Of a stretch of DNA of 13,586 nt, positions 7,858 to 13,586 are shown piece by piece. The stretch is taken from assembly GCA_017941505.1 (NCBI GenBank), contig JAGAWH010000201.1, positions 1-13,586 on the forward strand, given 5' to 3'. The DNA comes from Faecalicoccus sp. GTDB lineage: Bacteria > Bacillota_I > Bacilli_A > Erysipelotrichales > Erysipelotrichaceae. Below the pieces are notes generated by a model. It saw only the letters and a list, made by a program, of their open reading frames with translations, ran no database searches and was not told where the DNA came from. The stretch's first letter is position 1. Every line of letters begins with the position of its first letter. The position numbers and the translations under genes are program-made.

Positions 7858-7886
7858 AGTATAAAAATATATGTTTCTTGCGTCAA
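7858..7886 (-). promoter_or_regulatory. Strong promoter giving a probably leaderless acetyltransferase mRNA
   Basis: On the minus strand TTGACG (7886-7881), a 17-nt spacer and TATACT (7863-7858) form a near-consensus sigma70/A promoter. Exactly 6 nt (GAATCT) separate the -10 from the ATG at 7851, so the expected +1 falls on the A of the start codon. No Shine-Dalgarno sequence is present. The -35 sits directly behind the T-run of the upstream terminator. Confidence 0.72.
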
Positions 7887-7889
7887 TTT

Positions 7890-7912
7890 AAAAAGCAGGG
7901 CCATGCCCTGCT
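7890..7912 (-). terminator. Intrinsic terminator of the oxidoreductase-DUF2804 operon
   Basis: On the minus strand AGCAGGGC (7912-7905) pairs perfectly with GCCCTGCT (7901-7894) across a 3-nt loop, followed by Ts (7893-7890). It starts 2 nt after the stop codon of the membrane-anchored protein and directly precedes the acetyltransferase promoter. Confidence 0.9.
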
Positions 7913-7914
7913 GA

Positions 7915-8517
7915 TTACTTATCTCCAATACTGTTCACAAAGATTTCGCGGGATGTCACACATTTATTGGTTTCGGCATCATCTCTATCTCCCTTTTTTT
8001 CATCAATGACATTATAATGCAGTATATATAAGTATCCATCCTTTTCAAATACGTAGTAATCTTTTCTTGATGCTAAATGAACATTCCATTCTTCACTGAC
8101 ATTGGAACTACCTACCACAACTGTTTGTGCCTTCAAGCCATTTAAATCGACATCCTCCGGTCCGCTTATAACTTTTTCTTCTCTACCTTCGATAATGCGG
8201 GAAATCTCTTGATCAACATCATTATACGCCGGGTACTTCTCCTGATTCCATACTTCTAAAACAATCTGGGCGACCATATCATTTTCTTTATAGTTATAGT
8301 CTATACTTCCATATCCCCGATCACCCTCAACAGGAAGACCGAAACCATCCGGAATCGTGTAGTTGATTTTAGATAAAGCCTTTATTTTATCCTCTTCTTT
8401 TGCCTTTTTTTCCTGATTCCGTTTATAATCCTCATACGCTTTAAAAGCATACACTCCCACAAGAACCAAAGCCACAAGTCTAACCAGTATTCCTAATATC
8501 TTACCTAATTTCTTCAT
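7915..8517 (-). CDS. Membrane-anchored extracytoplasmic protein of unknown function
   Basis: I do not recognise this 200-residue protein. It begins with a basic MKKLGK, then one hydrophobic helix (about residues 7-25) without a lipobox cysteine or an obvious signal-peptidase site. A charged lysine/glutamate-rich linker follows (about 28-48). The rest (about 50-200) is a soluble domain rich in predicted beta strands, for example YTIPDGFGLP (53-62), LNGLKAQTVVVG and YYVFEKDGYLYILHYNV, and ends in REIFVNSIGDK. A single-pass protein with its C-terminal domain outside the cell is the simplest reading. The 'IP-x-GF ... LNG ... DGYLYIL ... NSI' pattern resembles small PsbP-like or lipoprotein domains, but this is only an impression. 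A GGGAG ribosome binding site precedes the ATG, 15 bp after the DUF2804 gene, so it is the last gene of that operon. Confidence 0.8.
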   Translation of the reverse strand: MKKLGKILGILVRLVALVLVGVYAFKAYEDYKRNQEKKAKEEDKIKALSKINYTIPDGFGLPVEGDRGYGSIDYNYKENDMVAQIVLEVWNQEKYPAYNDVDQEISRIIEGREEKVISGPEDVDLNGLKAQTVVVGSSNVSEEWNVHLASRKDYYVFEKDGYLYILHYNVIDEKKGDRDDAETNKCVTSREIFVNSIGDK

Positions 8518-8532
8518 ATCTTCTCCCTTTAT

Positions 8533-9549
8533 CTACCAATTATTGACCGCATGTTCCGCAAAAGAAATTAATTCTTTTCCTGTTAATTCAATTTTTGTAC
8601 CATCATCTAAAATGATGAAGCCCTTAAAACCGCCAAACATCTGATTGGTACAGTTATCAATCCACAATACTTTTGTCTTAGTTAAACGGTCATAGACCGG
8701 ATCTAAGATCAGATCAATGCGTCCATCTTCATCGTAGATATGCCATGGTTTATTGTAGTCGGTCTTATCGCATTCAAAGATCACGTTTCCATATTTGGAA
8801 TAGCCTCCTTTGTAGAAGACGATATTCTCCGTTGCCAAAGATGGGTTACCGAATCCACATCCAAGATTGAATCCAAGCATTTCTCCATCTACATAACCGG
8901 TCGCATTCGACCAATACCATTCATTATGAAAAGGCCACACGCCTCTTCCCCAGTCAAGAAGTCCAAAACTGTCTTTTTCATTAAAAACATACCGCTTACC
9001 TTTCCAATTGACATAGCCAGCAGCACTCATGCAGTTGATCTTATGGTTGTAGTAAAACTGTGTTTTCTTTTCATCAAAAGGAATCGTAATTACCAGACTG
9101 TGCGGATTTTTACGTTTTAATATGATTTCCCCATCGCCATCCTTACAGCTAAAAGATAAACGCCGGATGTTGTTCTTAGTTTCTAAAACCATTTTTATTT
9201 TCTTGGATTCATAAGAAATATAACTGTCTTTTTCGGCATCCTTATCCAGCTTCATTCGATATAGGGCAAAAGGAATCAATGTACCGACATCGAAAATCTT
9301 TTCACCGTTTTGGAAATCAAACATCATGACATCCACCTGTCCTACATAGGCAGCATGCCCATAGGTAAACTGCAGGCAGAGATGATCATTAGACACTTGG
9401 TACCAATCCCACTCTTTGATCCGCATGCCATTGGCATGGATTTGGGCACGATGGTACTGCCGCACACTGCGGGTGGAATAACCCGGTATCGGATATCCGT
9501 TTTCATCCAATACCGGGCCTCTTTCATCCAAAAGCCTTTGCGGATTCAT
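8533..9549 (-). CDS. DUF2804 domain-containing protein
   Basis: This 338-residue protein matches the DUF2804 family over its whole length. It starts LLDERGPVLDENGYPIPGYSTR (6-27), where a leaving or tail portion of the substrate is unknown. The family core SFGLLDWGRGVWPFHNEWYW (194-213) is present, followed by MLGFNLGCGFGN (224-235) and the C-terminal FGGFKGFIILDDGTKIEL (305-322). No signal peptide or membrane helix is visible, so it should be cytosolic and largely beta-strand. No catalytic function is established for the family, and none can be assigned here. It starts 12 bp after the Gfo/Idh gene with a GGGGG-type ribosome binding site and is followed 15 bp later by the membrane-anchored protein, so co-transcription is likely. 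A role linked to the oxidoreductase's substrate is possible but unproven. Confidence 0.87.
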   Translation of the reverse strand: MNPQRLLDERGPVLDENGYPIPGYSTRSVRQYHRAQIHANGMRIKEWDWYQVSNDHLCLQFTYGHAAYVGQVDVMMFDFQNGEKIFDVGTLIPFALYRMKLDKDAEKDSYISYESKKIKMVLETKNNIRRLSFSCKDGDGEIILKRKNPHSLVITIPFDEKKTQFYYNHKINCMSAAGYVNWKGKRYVFNEKDSFGLLDWGRGVWPFHNEWYWSNATGYVDGEMLGFNLGCGFGNPSLATENIVFYKGGYSKYGNVIFECDKTDYNKPWHIYDEDGRIDLILDPVYDRLTKTKVLWIDNCTNQMFGGFKGFIILDDGTKIELTGKELISFAEHAVNNW

Positions 9550-9561
9550 AGTATCCCCCTT

Positions 9562-10545
9562 TTATTGCAGGTCGGCATCAAATACGATACCGGCACTATT
9601 TCTGGCATCGTTTAACACTTTAGCGGTAATACCGGAAATCTCCAACATCTTATAGGCTCTGTCTAAATCATGGTTATCGATCATATCGATGAATTCTTTG
9701 AATTCGTAATACATTGCGTGTGTTTCTTCATCAAATTCAAATTCCGTTCCTTCTTTACGGTTTTCTGTATAGGTATATTTTCTGAAACGGTTAACCGGGC
9801 GATTCACAACTAAGTTGGCCTTATCACCCTGAATGGATGTCATAACCGGAGCCATGCAGTCTTTTGCGCCGATCGCAACGGCCTTAAAGGTTCCGTAATC
9901 CATCAAAAGAATACCGCTGGTATCAATACCTTTTTCAATATTCGGAAGATAGGTCACGCTCTTTGGTGCTCCAAATAAGCCAACGATAAAGTTCACATTG
10001 TATACATTTATATCCATCAGAGCACCGCCGGATTTATGCACGTCAAATGCCGGAAGAATCGTTCCTTCCTTGAAGGCATCATAACGGGATGAGTATTGAG
10101 AATAGTTGGCAGAAACAATCTTAATATCTCCTAAATCTTTGATTTTTTCTTTTAATGATAAATAAGCAGGCATGTAGTGAATTGTGACAGCTTCTACCAG
10201 GATCAATTCTTTTTCTTTGGCAAGTTTTTCCAATTCACAGAATTCTTTATAGTTAGAACATAATGGCTTTTCACAAATAACATTTTTACCTGCTTCTAAA
10301 GCCTTCTTTGTATACTCATAATGCAGCATATTCGGTAAGCCGACATACACCGTATCAATATCACTTTGAAGAAGTTCATCATAATCAAAATAAGCCGCAT
10401 CACAATTATAATCCTGTTTGATTTTCTCTACCTTATCCGCAGATCTTCTTGTTCCGAAAATCACCTTTTTTTCAATATCCAGCTTATCAATCGTGGATAA
10501 TAAATCCATTACGATCATACCAGTTCCTAACATAGCTAATTTCAT
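9562..10545 (-). CDS. Gfo/Idh/MocA-family NAD(P)-dependent oxidoreductase
   Basis: This 327-residue cytosolic dehydrogenase has an N-terminal Rossmann domain. The nucleotide loop MLGTGMIV is at 5-12, FGTRR at 30-34, and VGLPNMLHYEYTKKALEAGK at 68-87. The catalytic CEKP is at 91-94 (Lys93). The C-terminal alpha/beta domain contains GGALMDINVYNVNF (173-186). There the usual catalytic His of the GGGxLxDxGxH motif is replaced by Tyr182, as in the dihydrodiol-dehydrogenase-like branch. Substrate is likely a sugar, inositol or diol, but unidentified. The frame extends to a TTG at 10560, which is part of the ribosome binding site (TTGGAGG); the ATG at 10545, 8 nt after GGAGG, is the start. It leads an operon with the DUF2804 and membrane-anchored protein genes. 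Confidence 0.93.
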   Translation of the reverse strand: MKLAMLGTGMIVMDLLSTIDKLDIEKKVIFGTRRSADKVEKIKQDYNCDAAYFDYDELLQSDIDTVYVGLPNMLHYEYTKKALEAGKNVICEKPLCSNYKEFCELEKLAKEKELILVEAVTIHYMPAYLSLKEKIKDLGDIKIVSANYSQYSSRYDAFKEGTILPAFDVHKSGGALMDINVYNVNFIVGLFGAPKSVTYLPNIEKGIDTSGILLMDYGTFKAVAIGAKDCMAPVMTSIQGDKANLVVNRPVNRFRKYTYTENRKEGTEFEFDEETHAMYYEFKEFIDMIDNHDLDRAYKMLEISGITAKVLNDARNSAGIVFDADLQ

Positions 10546-10583
10546 AATATTTTCCTCCAATAAAATATTGTAATCCTGCTTAA

Positions 10584-10589
10584 ATTATA
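10584..10589 (-). promoter_or_regulatory. Possible -10 of the oxidoreductase operon
   Basis: A perfect TATAAT on the minus strand lies 38 nt before the ATG at 10545, directly after the T-run of the symporter terminator. The -35 position falls inside the terminator stem and is poor (TCGCAA at 17 nt). Promoter and terminator therefore appear to be nested. Confidence 0.4.
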
Positions 10590-10590
10590 C

Positions 10591-10617
10591 AAAAAAAACA
10601 CCGCTATTGCGATGTTT
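10591..10617 (-). terminator. Intrinsic terminator of the symporter gene
   Basis: On the minus strand AACATCGC (10616-10609) pairs with GCGGTGTT (10604-10597), with one U-G pair, across an AATA loop. It is followed by a run of Ts (10598-10591). The stem begins at the base next to the TAA stop codon (10619-10617). Confidence 0.9.
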
Positions 10618-11972
10618 TAAATAAGTCCTTGAATCAAAATCACAAGAATTAATACAGGTAAGACATATTGGAAATACGGCTTTAATCCACGAGGCATCTT
10701 AAAGCCATCTCCCGTATTGGCTTCCTTTATATATTTATCAAATCCCCAGCCCCATTTTGTAGTACAGAACAGAAGATAGATCAGTGATCCAATCGGTAAC
10801 AGTAAGTTAGAAACGATAAAGTCTTCCGTATCTAAGATATCTCTTCCACCGATCAAATGTACATTGGATAAAATATTATATCCTAACGCACATGGAATAC
10901 TTCCAATCAAAATCACAAAGAAGCAGATTAATGATGATTTTTGACGGCTCCAGCCAAAGTTATCCATACATCCGGCAATGATGTTTTCAAATACCGCAAT
11001 AACGGTAGATAAACTTGCGAAGGTCATAAATAAGAAGAACAAAGCTCCCCAGATACGGCCTAACGGCATATTGATAAATACCTGTGGTAAAGTAACGAAA
11101 ATCAAAGATGGACCCTGGGTGGTTTCAACACCGAAGCTGAAGCATGCCGGGAAAATAATTAATCCGGCAACAATTGCCACAAAGGTATCTAATACACAGA
11201 TCTGAATGGATTCTCCACCGAGTGTCTTATCTTTTGACATATAGCTACCAAAGATTTCCATTGAACCGATACCAATCGATAATGTAAAGAAGGACTGGTT
11301 CATCGCAGCAGTAATAATTTTAAACAAGCCCTGTTCACTGGCTCTGGCAAAATCAGGAAGAAGATAGAATTTAATACCTTCAACAGCGCCTTTTAAAGTC
11401 ATGCTGTGAACCGCTAAGATAACAATTAATACTAACAGCGACAACATCATTACTTTCGTAATGCCTTCAATTCCATTTTGAATACCCATGGAACATACCA
11501 CGATACCAATCACAACGGTAATCGCCATAAACAGTAACATCTGTTTCGGATCGGCTAACATATTTCCAAATACATCCGCAACGCCCGATGAATCAACATG
11601 GTCAAAGGTTCCGGTCGCAAATTTTACGAAATAATTCAACATCCATCCGGATACTGTTGTGTAGTACAACATCAAGATCAGACATCCGATATTACCAACC
11701 CAGCCATGGATATGCCACCAGCTGCCTTTCGGTCCCAATGCGTCAAATGCGCTGGCTCCGCTTTTTCTACTGCCTCGTCCTACTGCCAATTCCATCGTTA
11801 AGATAGGTGCTCCCATAATAACTAAGAAAAGCAGATAGAATAGAACAAAGACACCGCCGCCATACAATCCGGTGATGTACGGGAACTTCCATACGTTACC
11901 GATTCCGATGGCACAACCGGCACTTACCAGCAAAAATCCAAGCCGTGACTTAAAACTTTCTCTGTTATCCAT
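10617..11972 (-). CDS. Sodium:neurotransmitter symporter (NSS/SNF) family amino-acid transporter
   Basis: This 451-residue cytoplasmic-membrane protein has about 11 predicted helices, as in the short bacterial NSS proteins (MhsT, TnaT type), with the LeuT fold. Diagnostic features are SAGCAIGIGNVWKFPY (17-32) in the broken helix 1 that forms the sodium and substrate site, and PILTMELAVGRGSR (56-69) in helix 2. Helix 3 has LYYTTVSGW (102-110), helix 6 has the unwound FFTLSIGIGSMEIFGSY (228-244), and helix 8 has FASLSTVIAVFEN (318-330) with the Na2-site serine and threonine. Family members co-transport sodium and an amino acid into the cell; the substrate here is unknown. The frame extends to a TTG at 11987, but the ATG at 11972 after GAGGAG fits the family. 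It is transcribed alone, divergently from tgt. Confidence 0.94.
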   Translation of the reverse strand: MDNRESFKSRLGFLLVSAGCAIGIGNVWKFPYITGLYGGGVFVLFYLLFLVIMGAPILTMELAVGRGSRKSGASAFDALGPKGSWWHIHGWVGNIGCLILMLYYTTVSGWMLNYFVKFATGTFDHVDSSGVADVFGNMLADPKQMLLFMAITVVIGIVVCSMGIQNGIEGITKVMMLSLLVLIVILAVHSMTLKGAVEGIKFYLLPDFARASEQGLFKIITAAMNQSFFTLSIGIGSMEIFGSYMSKDKTLGGESIQICVLDTFVAIVAGLIIFPACFSFGVETTQGPSLIFVTLPQVFINMPLGRIWGALFFLFMTFASLSTVIAVFENIIAGCMDNFGWSRQKSSLICFFVILIGSIPCALGYNILSNVHLIGGRDILDTEDFIVSNLLLPIGSLIYLLFCTTKWGWGFDKYIKEANTGDGFKMPRGLKPYFQYVLPVLILVILIQGLI

Positions 11973-12020
11973 ATAATCTCTCCTCAATCTCTTTCATTTT
12001 TGAAAGAAGTTACAATTGAA

Positions 12021-12049
12021 ATGATAACCTAATTTTTATCTTTTGAAAA
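12021..12049 (-). promoter_or_regulatory. Candidate promoter of the symporter gene
   Basis: On the minus strand TTTTCA (12049-12044), a 17-nt spacer and TATCAT (12026-12021) make a moderate sigma70/A promoter. It predicts a leader of roughly 42 nt before the ATG at 11972. The -35 overlaps the 14-bp palindrome at 12046-12059. Confidence 0.42.
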
Positions 12050-12059
12050 CAATTGTTTT
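12046..12059. promoter_or_regulatory. Perfect 14-bp palindrome, operator candidate
   Basis: AAAACAATTGTTTT is self-complementary and covers the predicted -35 of the symporter gene. Dimeric repressors bind such sites, so it may control the symporter. A/T-rich palindromes also arise by chance, and no regulator is known. Confidence 0.3.
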
Positions 12060-12067
12060 GAATTTTA

Positions 12068-12082
12068 TTAAGTGTTACTTAA
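12068..12082. promoter_or_regulatory. Inverted repeat next to the tgt promoter
   Basis: TTAAGT and ACTTAA form perfect 6-bp arms around GTT. The right arm overlaps the candidate -35 of tgt (12079-12084). It is a possible operator in the divergent symporter-tgt region. Confidence 0.3.
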
Positions 12083-12106
12083 CATTTTCAAAAAATACGA
12101 TAAACT
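12079..12106 (+). promoter_or_regulatory. Candidate tgt promoter
   Basis: TTAACA (12079-12084), a 16-nt spacer and TAAACT (12101-12106) give five and four matches to the -35 and -10 consensus. Transcription from about 12113 would leave a leader of about 52 nt containing the hairpin at 12129-12150. Other weak boxes exist, for example TACACT at 12136. Confidence 0.33.
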
Positions 12107-12128
12107 TATTCCTACATTTTTTAAACAA

Positions 12129-12150
12129 ACAATGATACACTACTCATTGT
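12129..12150 (+). promoter_or_regulatory. Leader hairpin just upstream of the tgt ribosome binding site
   Basis: ACAATGA (12129-12135) and TCATTGT (12144-12150) are perfect 7-bp arms around an 8-nt loop. The hairpin ends 2 nt before the AAAGGA ribosome binding site (12153-12158). It could modulate translation, but it does not resemble a preQ1 riboswitch, which would be the obvious element in front of tgt. Confidence 0.33.
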
Positions 12151-12164
12151 GTAAAGGAAAAAAT

Positions 12165-13376
12165 ATGACAGAATATCAAAACAACAATACATTTTCATTT
12201 GAAATCAAAGAAAGAATACCCGGTCAATTGGGAAGAGCCGGTATTATTCATACACCGCATGGTGATATCAATACCCCGGCATTTATCACCGTCGGAACAA
12301 GGGGCTTTGTACCCTTTGTATCGCCCGATCACTTACATTCCATAAAGTCGCAGGTGATGTTGTCAAACGGTTACCATTTAAGAAATACATCCTATGAAAT
12401 CGCCGAACACGGCGGTCTTGCCAAGTGGTCCGGCTGGAACGGTCCTACAGTTACCGATTCTGGTGGATTCCAGGTAATGTCCTTAGGATCGGGGCACGGT
12501 AAAGTTGTCAGCATGGACCGTGTGGATGAAGTGGTCAATGCCGAAAAGAAAGACCGCTTGGCCAAAGTATTAGAAAACGGTGTAGAATTTATCGACCCTG
12601 TAACCGGAGAACTCGATTTTATCGGTCCGGAAGAATCCATGCAGATTCAATGCCGAATCGGAGCCGATATCCATATGGCTTTTGATGAACTCACTTCTCT
12701 TGCCGATACCTATGAATACAATATCGAAGCTTTGGAAAGAACCGAAAGATGGGCTGTTCGCTCGCTGGATGAGCACAATAAACACGCTGATGATCTGGGA
12801 TATCATCAATCTCTATACGGCGTCTTACAGGGAGGGCGTTGGGAAGATCTTAGGCGGGCTACCTCCAAAAAATTTGCGAATATGGATTTTGACGGGTATG
12901 GACTTGGCGGAGCTTTCTTAAAAGAAAACTTAGGTGATATCTTACGCTGGTGCTGCGAAGAGCTTCCCGAAAATAAGCCTAGACACTTACTTGGTTTATC
13001 ACGCCCGGATGATATCTTAATCGGAACAGCGATGGGTGCCGATACCTTTGATTGCGTGGCACCGAGCCGTGAGGCAAGACACGGAAGAATTTATACAAGA
13101 AACGGTAATTTTGATGTCAAGAAAATGGCCGGAAGCGATGAATTATTGGAAGAAGGATGCGACTGCCCTACCTGCCGGGCAGGATGGACACGCTCACAGC
13201 TTAGAGCTTTATTAAAATCCGAAGATAAAGAAGAAAGATATTTATATTTTGATCTGGCATCCATGCATAACTTACGCTTTATTATCCGCTTAACCGAAGA
13301 AGCCAGAGAATCCATCTTAAATGGATATTTTGATGAATATAAATACGACTTTTTAAAGAAGTATTATCACAAATAA
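12165..13376 (+). CDS. tgt: tRNA-guanine transglycosylase (queuine tRNA-ribosyltransferase)
   Basis: This 403-residue cytosolic TIM-barrel enzyme swaps the guanine at position 34 of GUN-anticodon tRNAs for a queuosine base. The catalytic residues align: Asp98 in TDSGGFQ (97-103), Asp174 in MAFDE (171-175), Gln222 in LQGG (221-224) and the nucleophile Asp296 in FDCVAPSREARHGR (295-308). The zinc site is complete, with Cys332, Cys334, Cys337 and His368. The frame extends to 12072, but the ATG at 12165 is chosen because AAAGGA lies 6 nt upstream and the family alignment starts here. Two departures from the E. coli/Zymomonas type are visible: an insertion near 109-140, and the substrate loop, LGGAFLKE (247-254) instead of VGGLAVGE. 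That form recalls some actinobacterial enzymes and may mean a different base preference. No queuosine-synthesis gene is in the window. Confidence 0.94.
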   Translation: MTEYQNNNTFSFEIKERIPGQLGRAGIIHTPHGDINTPAFITVGTRGFVPFVSPDHLHSIKSQVMLSNGYHLRNTSYEIAEHGGLAKWSGWNGPTVTDSGGFQVMSLGSGHGKVVSMDRVDEVVNAEKKDRLAKVLENGVEFIDPVTGELDFIGPEESMQIQCRIGADIHMAFDELTSLADTYEYNIEALERTERWAVRSLDEHNKHADDLGYHQSLYGVLQGGRWEDLRRATSKKFANMDFDGYGLGGAFLKENLGDILRWCCEELPENKPRHLLGLSRPDDILIGTAMGADTFDCVAPSREARHGRIYTRNGNFDVKKMAGSDELLEEGCDCPTCRAGWTRSQLRALLKSEDKEERYLYFDLASMHNLRFIIRLTEEARESILNGYFDEYKYDFLKKYYHK

Positions 13377-13394
13377 GCCCCTATGGGCTTTTTT
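13375..13394 (+). terminator. Intrinsic terminator of tgt
   Basis: AAGCCC (13375-13380) pairs perfectly with GGGCTT (13385-13390) across a CTAT loop and is followed by Ts to 13394. The first two stem bases are the last two bases of the tgt TAA stop codon. Confidence 0.9.
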
Positions 13395-13454
13395 AAATGA
13401 AAAAGGAGCATGTGCGAGGCTGCTGAAAAACCCCTTGCCTAATCTCTATTTAAT

Positions 13455-13483
13455 AAACTCATCGAAAACTAGTAGATGAGTTT
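13455..13483. repeat. 9-bp inverted repeat in the right intergenic region
   Basis: AAACTCATC (13455-13463) and GATGAGTTT (13475-13483) form perfect arms around an 11-nt loop. A short TTTT on the plus side is too weak for a confident terminator. The loop contains AACTAG, which recurs in the operator-like element downstream. The same arm sequence occurs in the terminator at 6308-6327. Confidence 0.5.
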
Positions 13484-13491
13484 TCATATTT

Positions 13492-13513
13492 TAGTTGAAA
13501 CTAGCAGCTAGTT
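13492..13513. promoter_or_regulatory. Double palindrome, operator candidate within the right-edge promoter
   Basis: TAGTTGAAACTA (13492-13503, 5-bp arms) overlaps AACTAGCAGCTAGTT (13499-13513, perfect 7-bp arms around one base). Together they fill the -35 and spacer of the promoter for the last gene, where a bound dimer would block RNA polymerase. The TAGTT/AACTA half-sites resemble those of MarR-type regulators, which is an inference. Confidence 0.5.
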
Positions 13514-13523
13514 GTGATATAAT
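13495..13523 (+). promoter_or_regulatory. Strong promoter for the right-edge gene
   Basis: TTGAAA (13495-13500), a 17-nt spacer and a perfect TATAAT (13518-13523) form one of the best promoters in the window. The expected start is near 13530, giving a leader of about 20 nt that carries GAGGTG (13537-13542) 7 nt before the ATG at 13550. Confidence 0.78.
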
Positions 13524-13549
13524 AATACTGTCAAGCGAGGTGTTTCATC

Positions 13550-13586
13550 ATGAAATCAAAAACCGATAAATCTACTTATGATATGA
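13550..13586 (+). CDS. Start of an unidentified gene, cut by the window edge
   Basis: Only 12 codons are in the window (MKSKTDKSTYDM). The ATG follows a good ribosome binding site and a strong promoter, so it is very probably a real start. The peptide is too short to assign a family. The operator-like palindromes over its promoter are consistent with an autoregulated transcription factor, for example MarR type, but a transposase or another gene is equally possible. Confidence 0.65.
   Translation, partial: MKSKTDKSTYDM

Noticed and set aside
10546..10560. TTG start for the Gfo/Idh gene at 10560
   Set aside because: The TTG is part of TTGGAGG, which is the ribosome binding site for the ATG at 10545.
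11973..11987. TTG start for the symporter at 11987
   Set aside because: The TTG lies in the ribosome binding site (TTGAGGAG) of the ATG at 11972, where NSS homology begins.
12072..12164. Earlier in-frame ATGs for tgt
   Set aside because: The extension has no ribosome binding site, runs over the candidate promoter and leader hairpin, and does not look like Tgt.
12107..12164. PreQ1 riboswitch in front of tgt
   Set aside because: The short leader has a simple hairpin but lacks the C-rich loop and A-rich tail that form the preQ1-I pseudoknot; nothing matches the class II layout either.
13410..13442. Ten-codon frame (MCEAAEKPLA) after the tgt terminator
   Set aside because: The GGAG is only about one base from the ATG, the frame is tiny, and no promoter lies between it and the terminator.

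Overview
This 13.6 kb window looks like ordinary chromosomal DNA from a low-to-moderate-GC Gram-positive bacterium (Bacillota). An Erysipelotrichia- or Clostridia-like lineage is my guess, not something the sequence proves. The reasons are strong AGGAGG-type ribosome binding sites, sigma70/A-type promoters, many compact hairpin-plus-T-run terminators, and family members typical of such genomes. No rRNA, tRNA, CRISPR array, prophage or complete insertion sequence is visible.

Nearly everything up to 11,972 is on the minus strand, so it reads right to left as five short transcription units, each ending in an intrinsic terminator. (1) An NSS-family sodium:amino-acid symporter stands alone (11972-10617). 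(2) A Gfo/Idh/MocA oxidoreductase, a DUF2804 protein and a membrane-anchored protein of unknown function form a unit (10545-7915). (3) A GNAT acetyltransferase with an apparently leaderless promoter is followed by a degenerate CbiE/CbiT-like protein (7851-6326). (4) Two ABC half-transporters overlap by 8 bp and form an asymmetric heterodimeric exporter (6269-2792). (5) TatD nuclease, the MgtE magnesium channel and a DNPH1/Rcl-type nucleotide N-hydrolase form a tight unit (2740-141). A minus-strand promoter at the left edge suggests another gene starting just outside the window.

On the plus strand, a tRNA-guanine transglycosylase (tgt, 12165-13376) is divergent from the symporter. A 192-bp intergenic region between them contains two palindromes and a leader hairpin. 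After the tgt terminator, a strong promoter carrying a palindromic operator-like element drives a gene of which only the first 12 codons are in the window.

I found no clear new multi-gene defence or metabolic system. The points most worth a second look are: the orphan CbiET-like protein that has lost its N-terminal half and its SAM-binding glycines; the Tgt whose substrate-loop motif departs from the bacterial GGLAVGE form; the leaderless acetyltransferase promoter; the terminators that overlap stop codons; and the operator-promoter element at the right edge.
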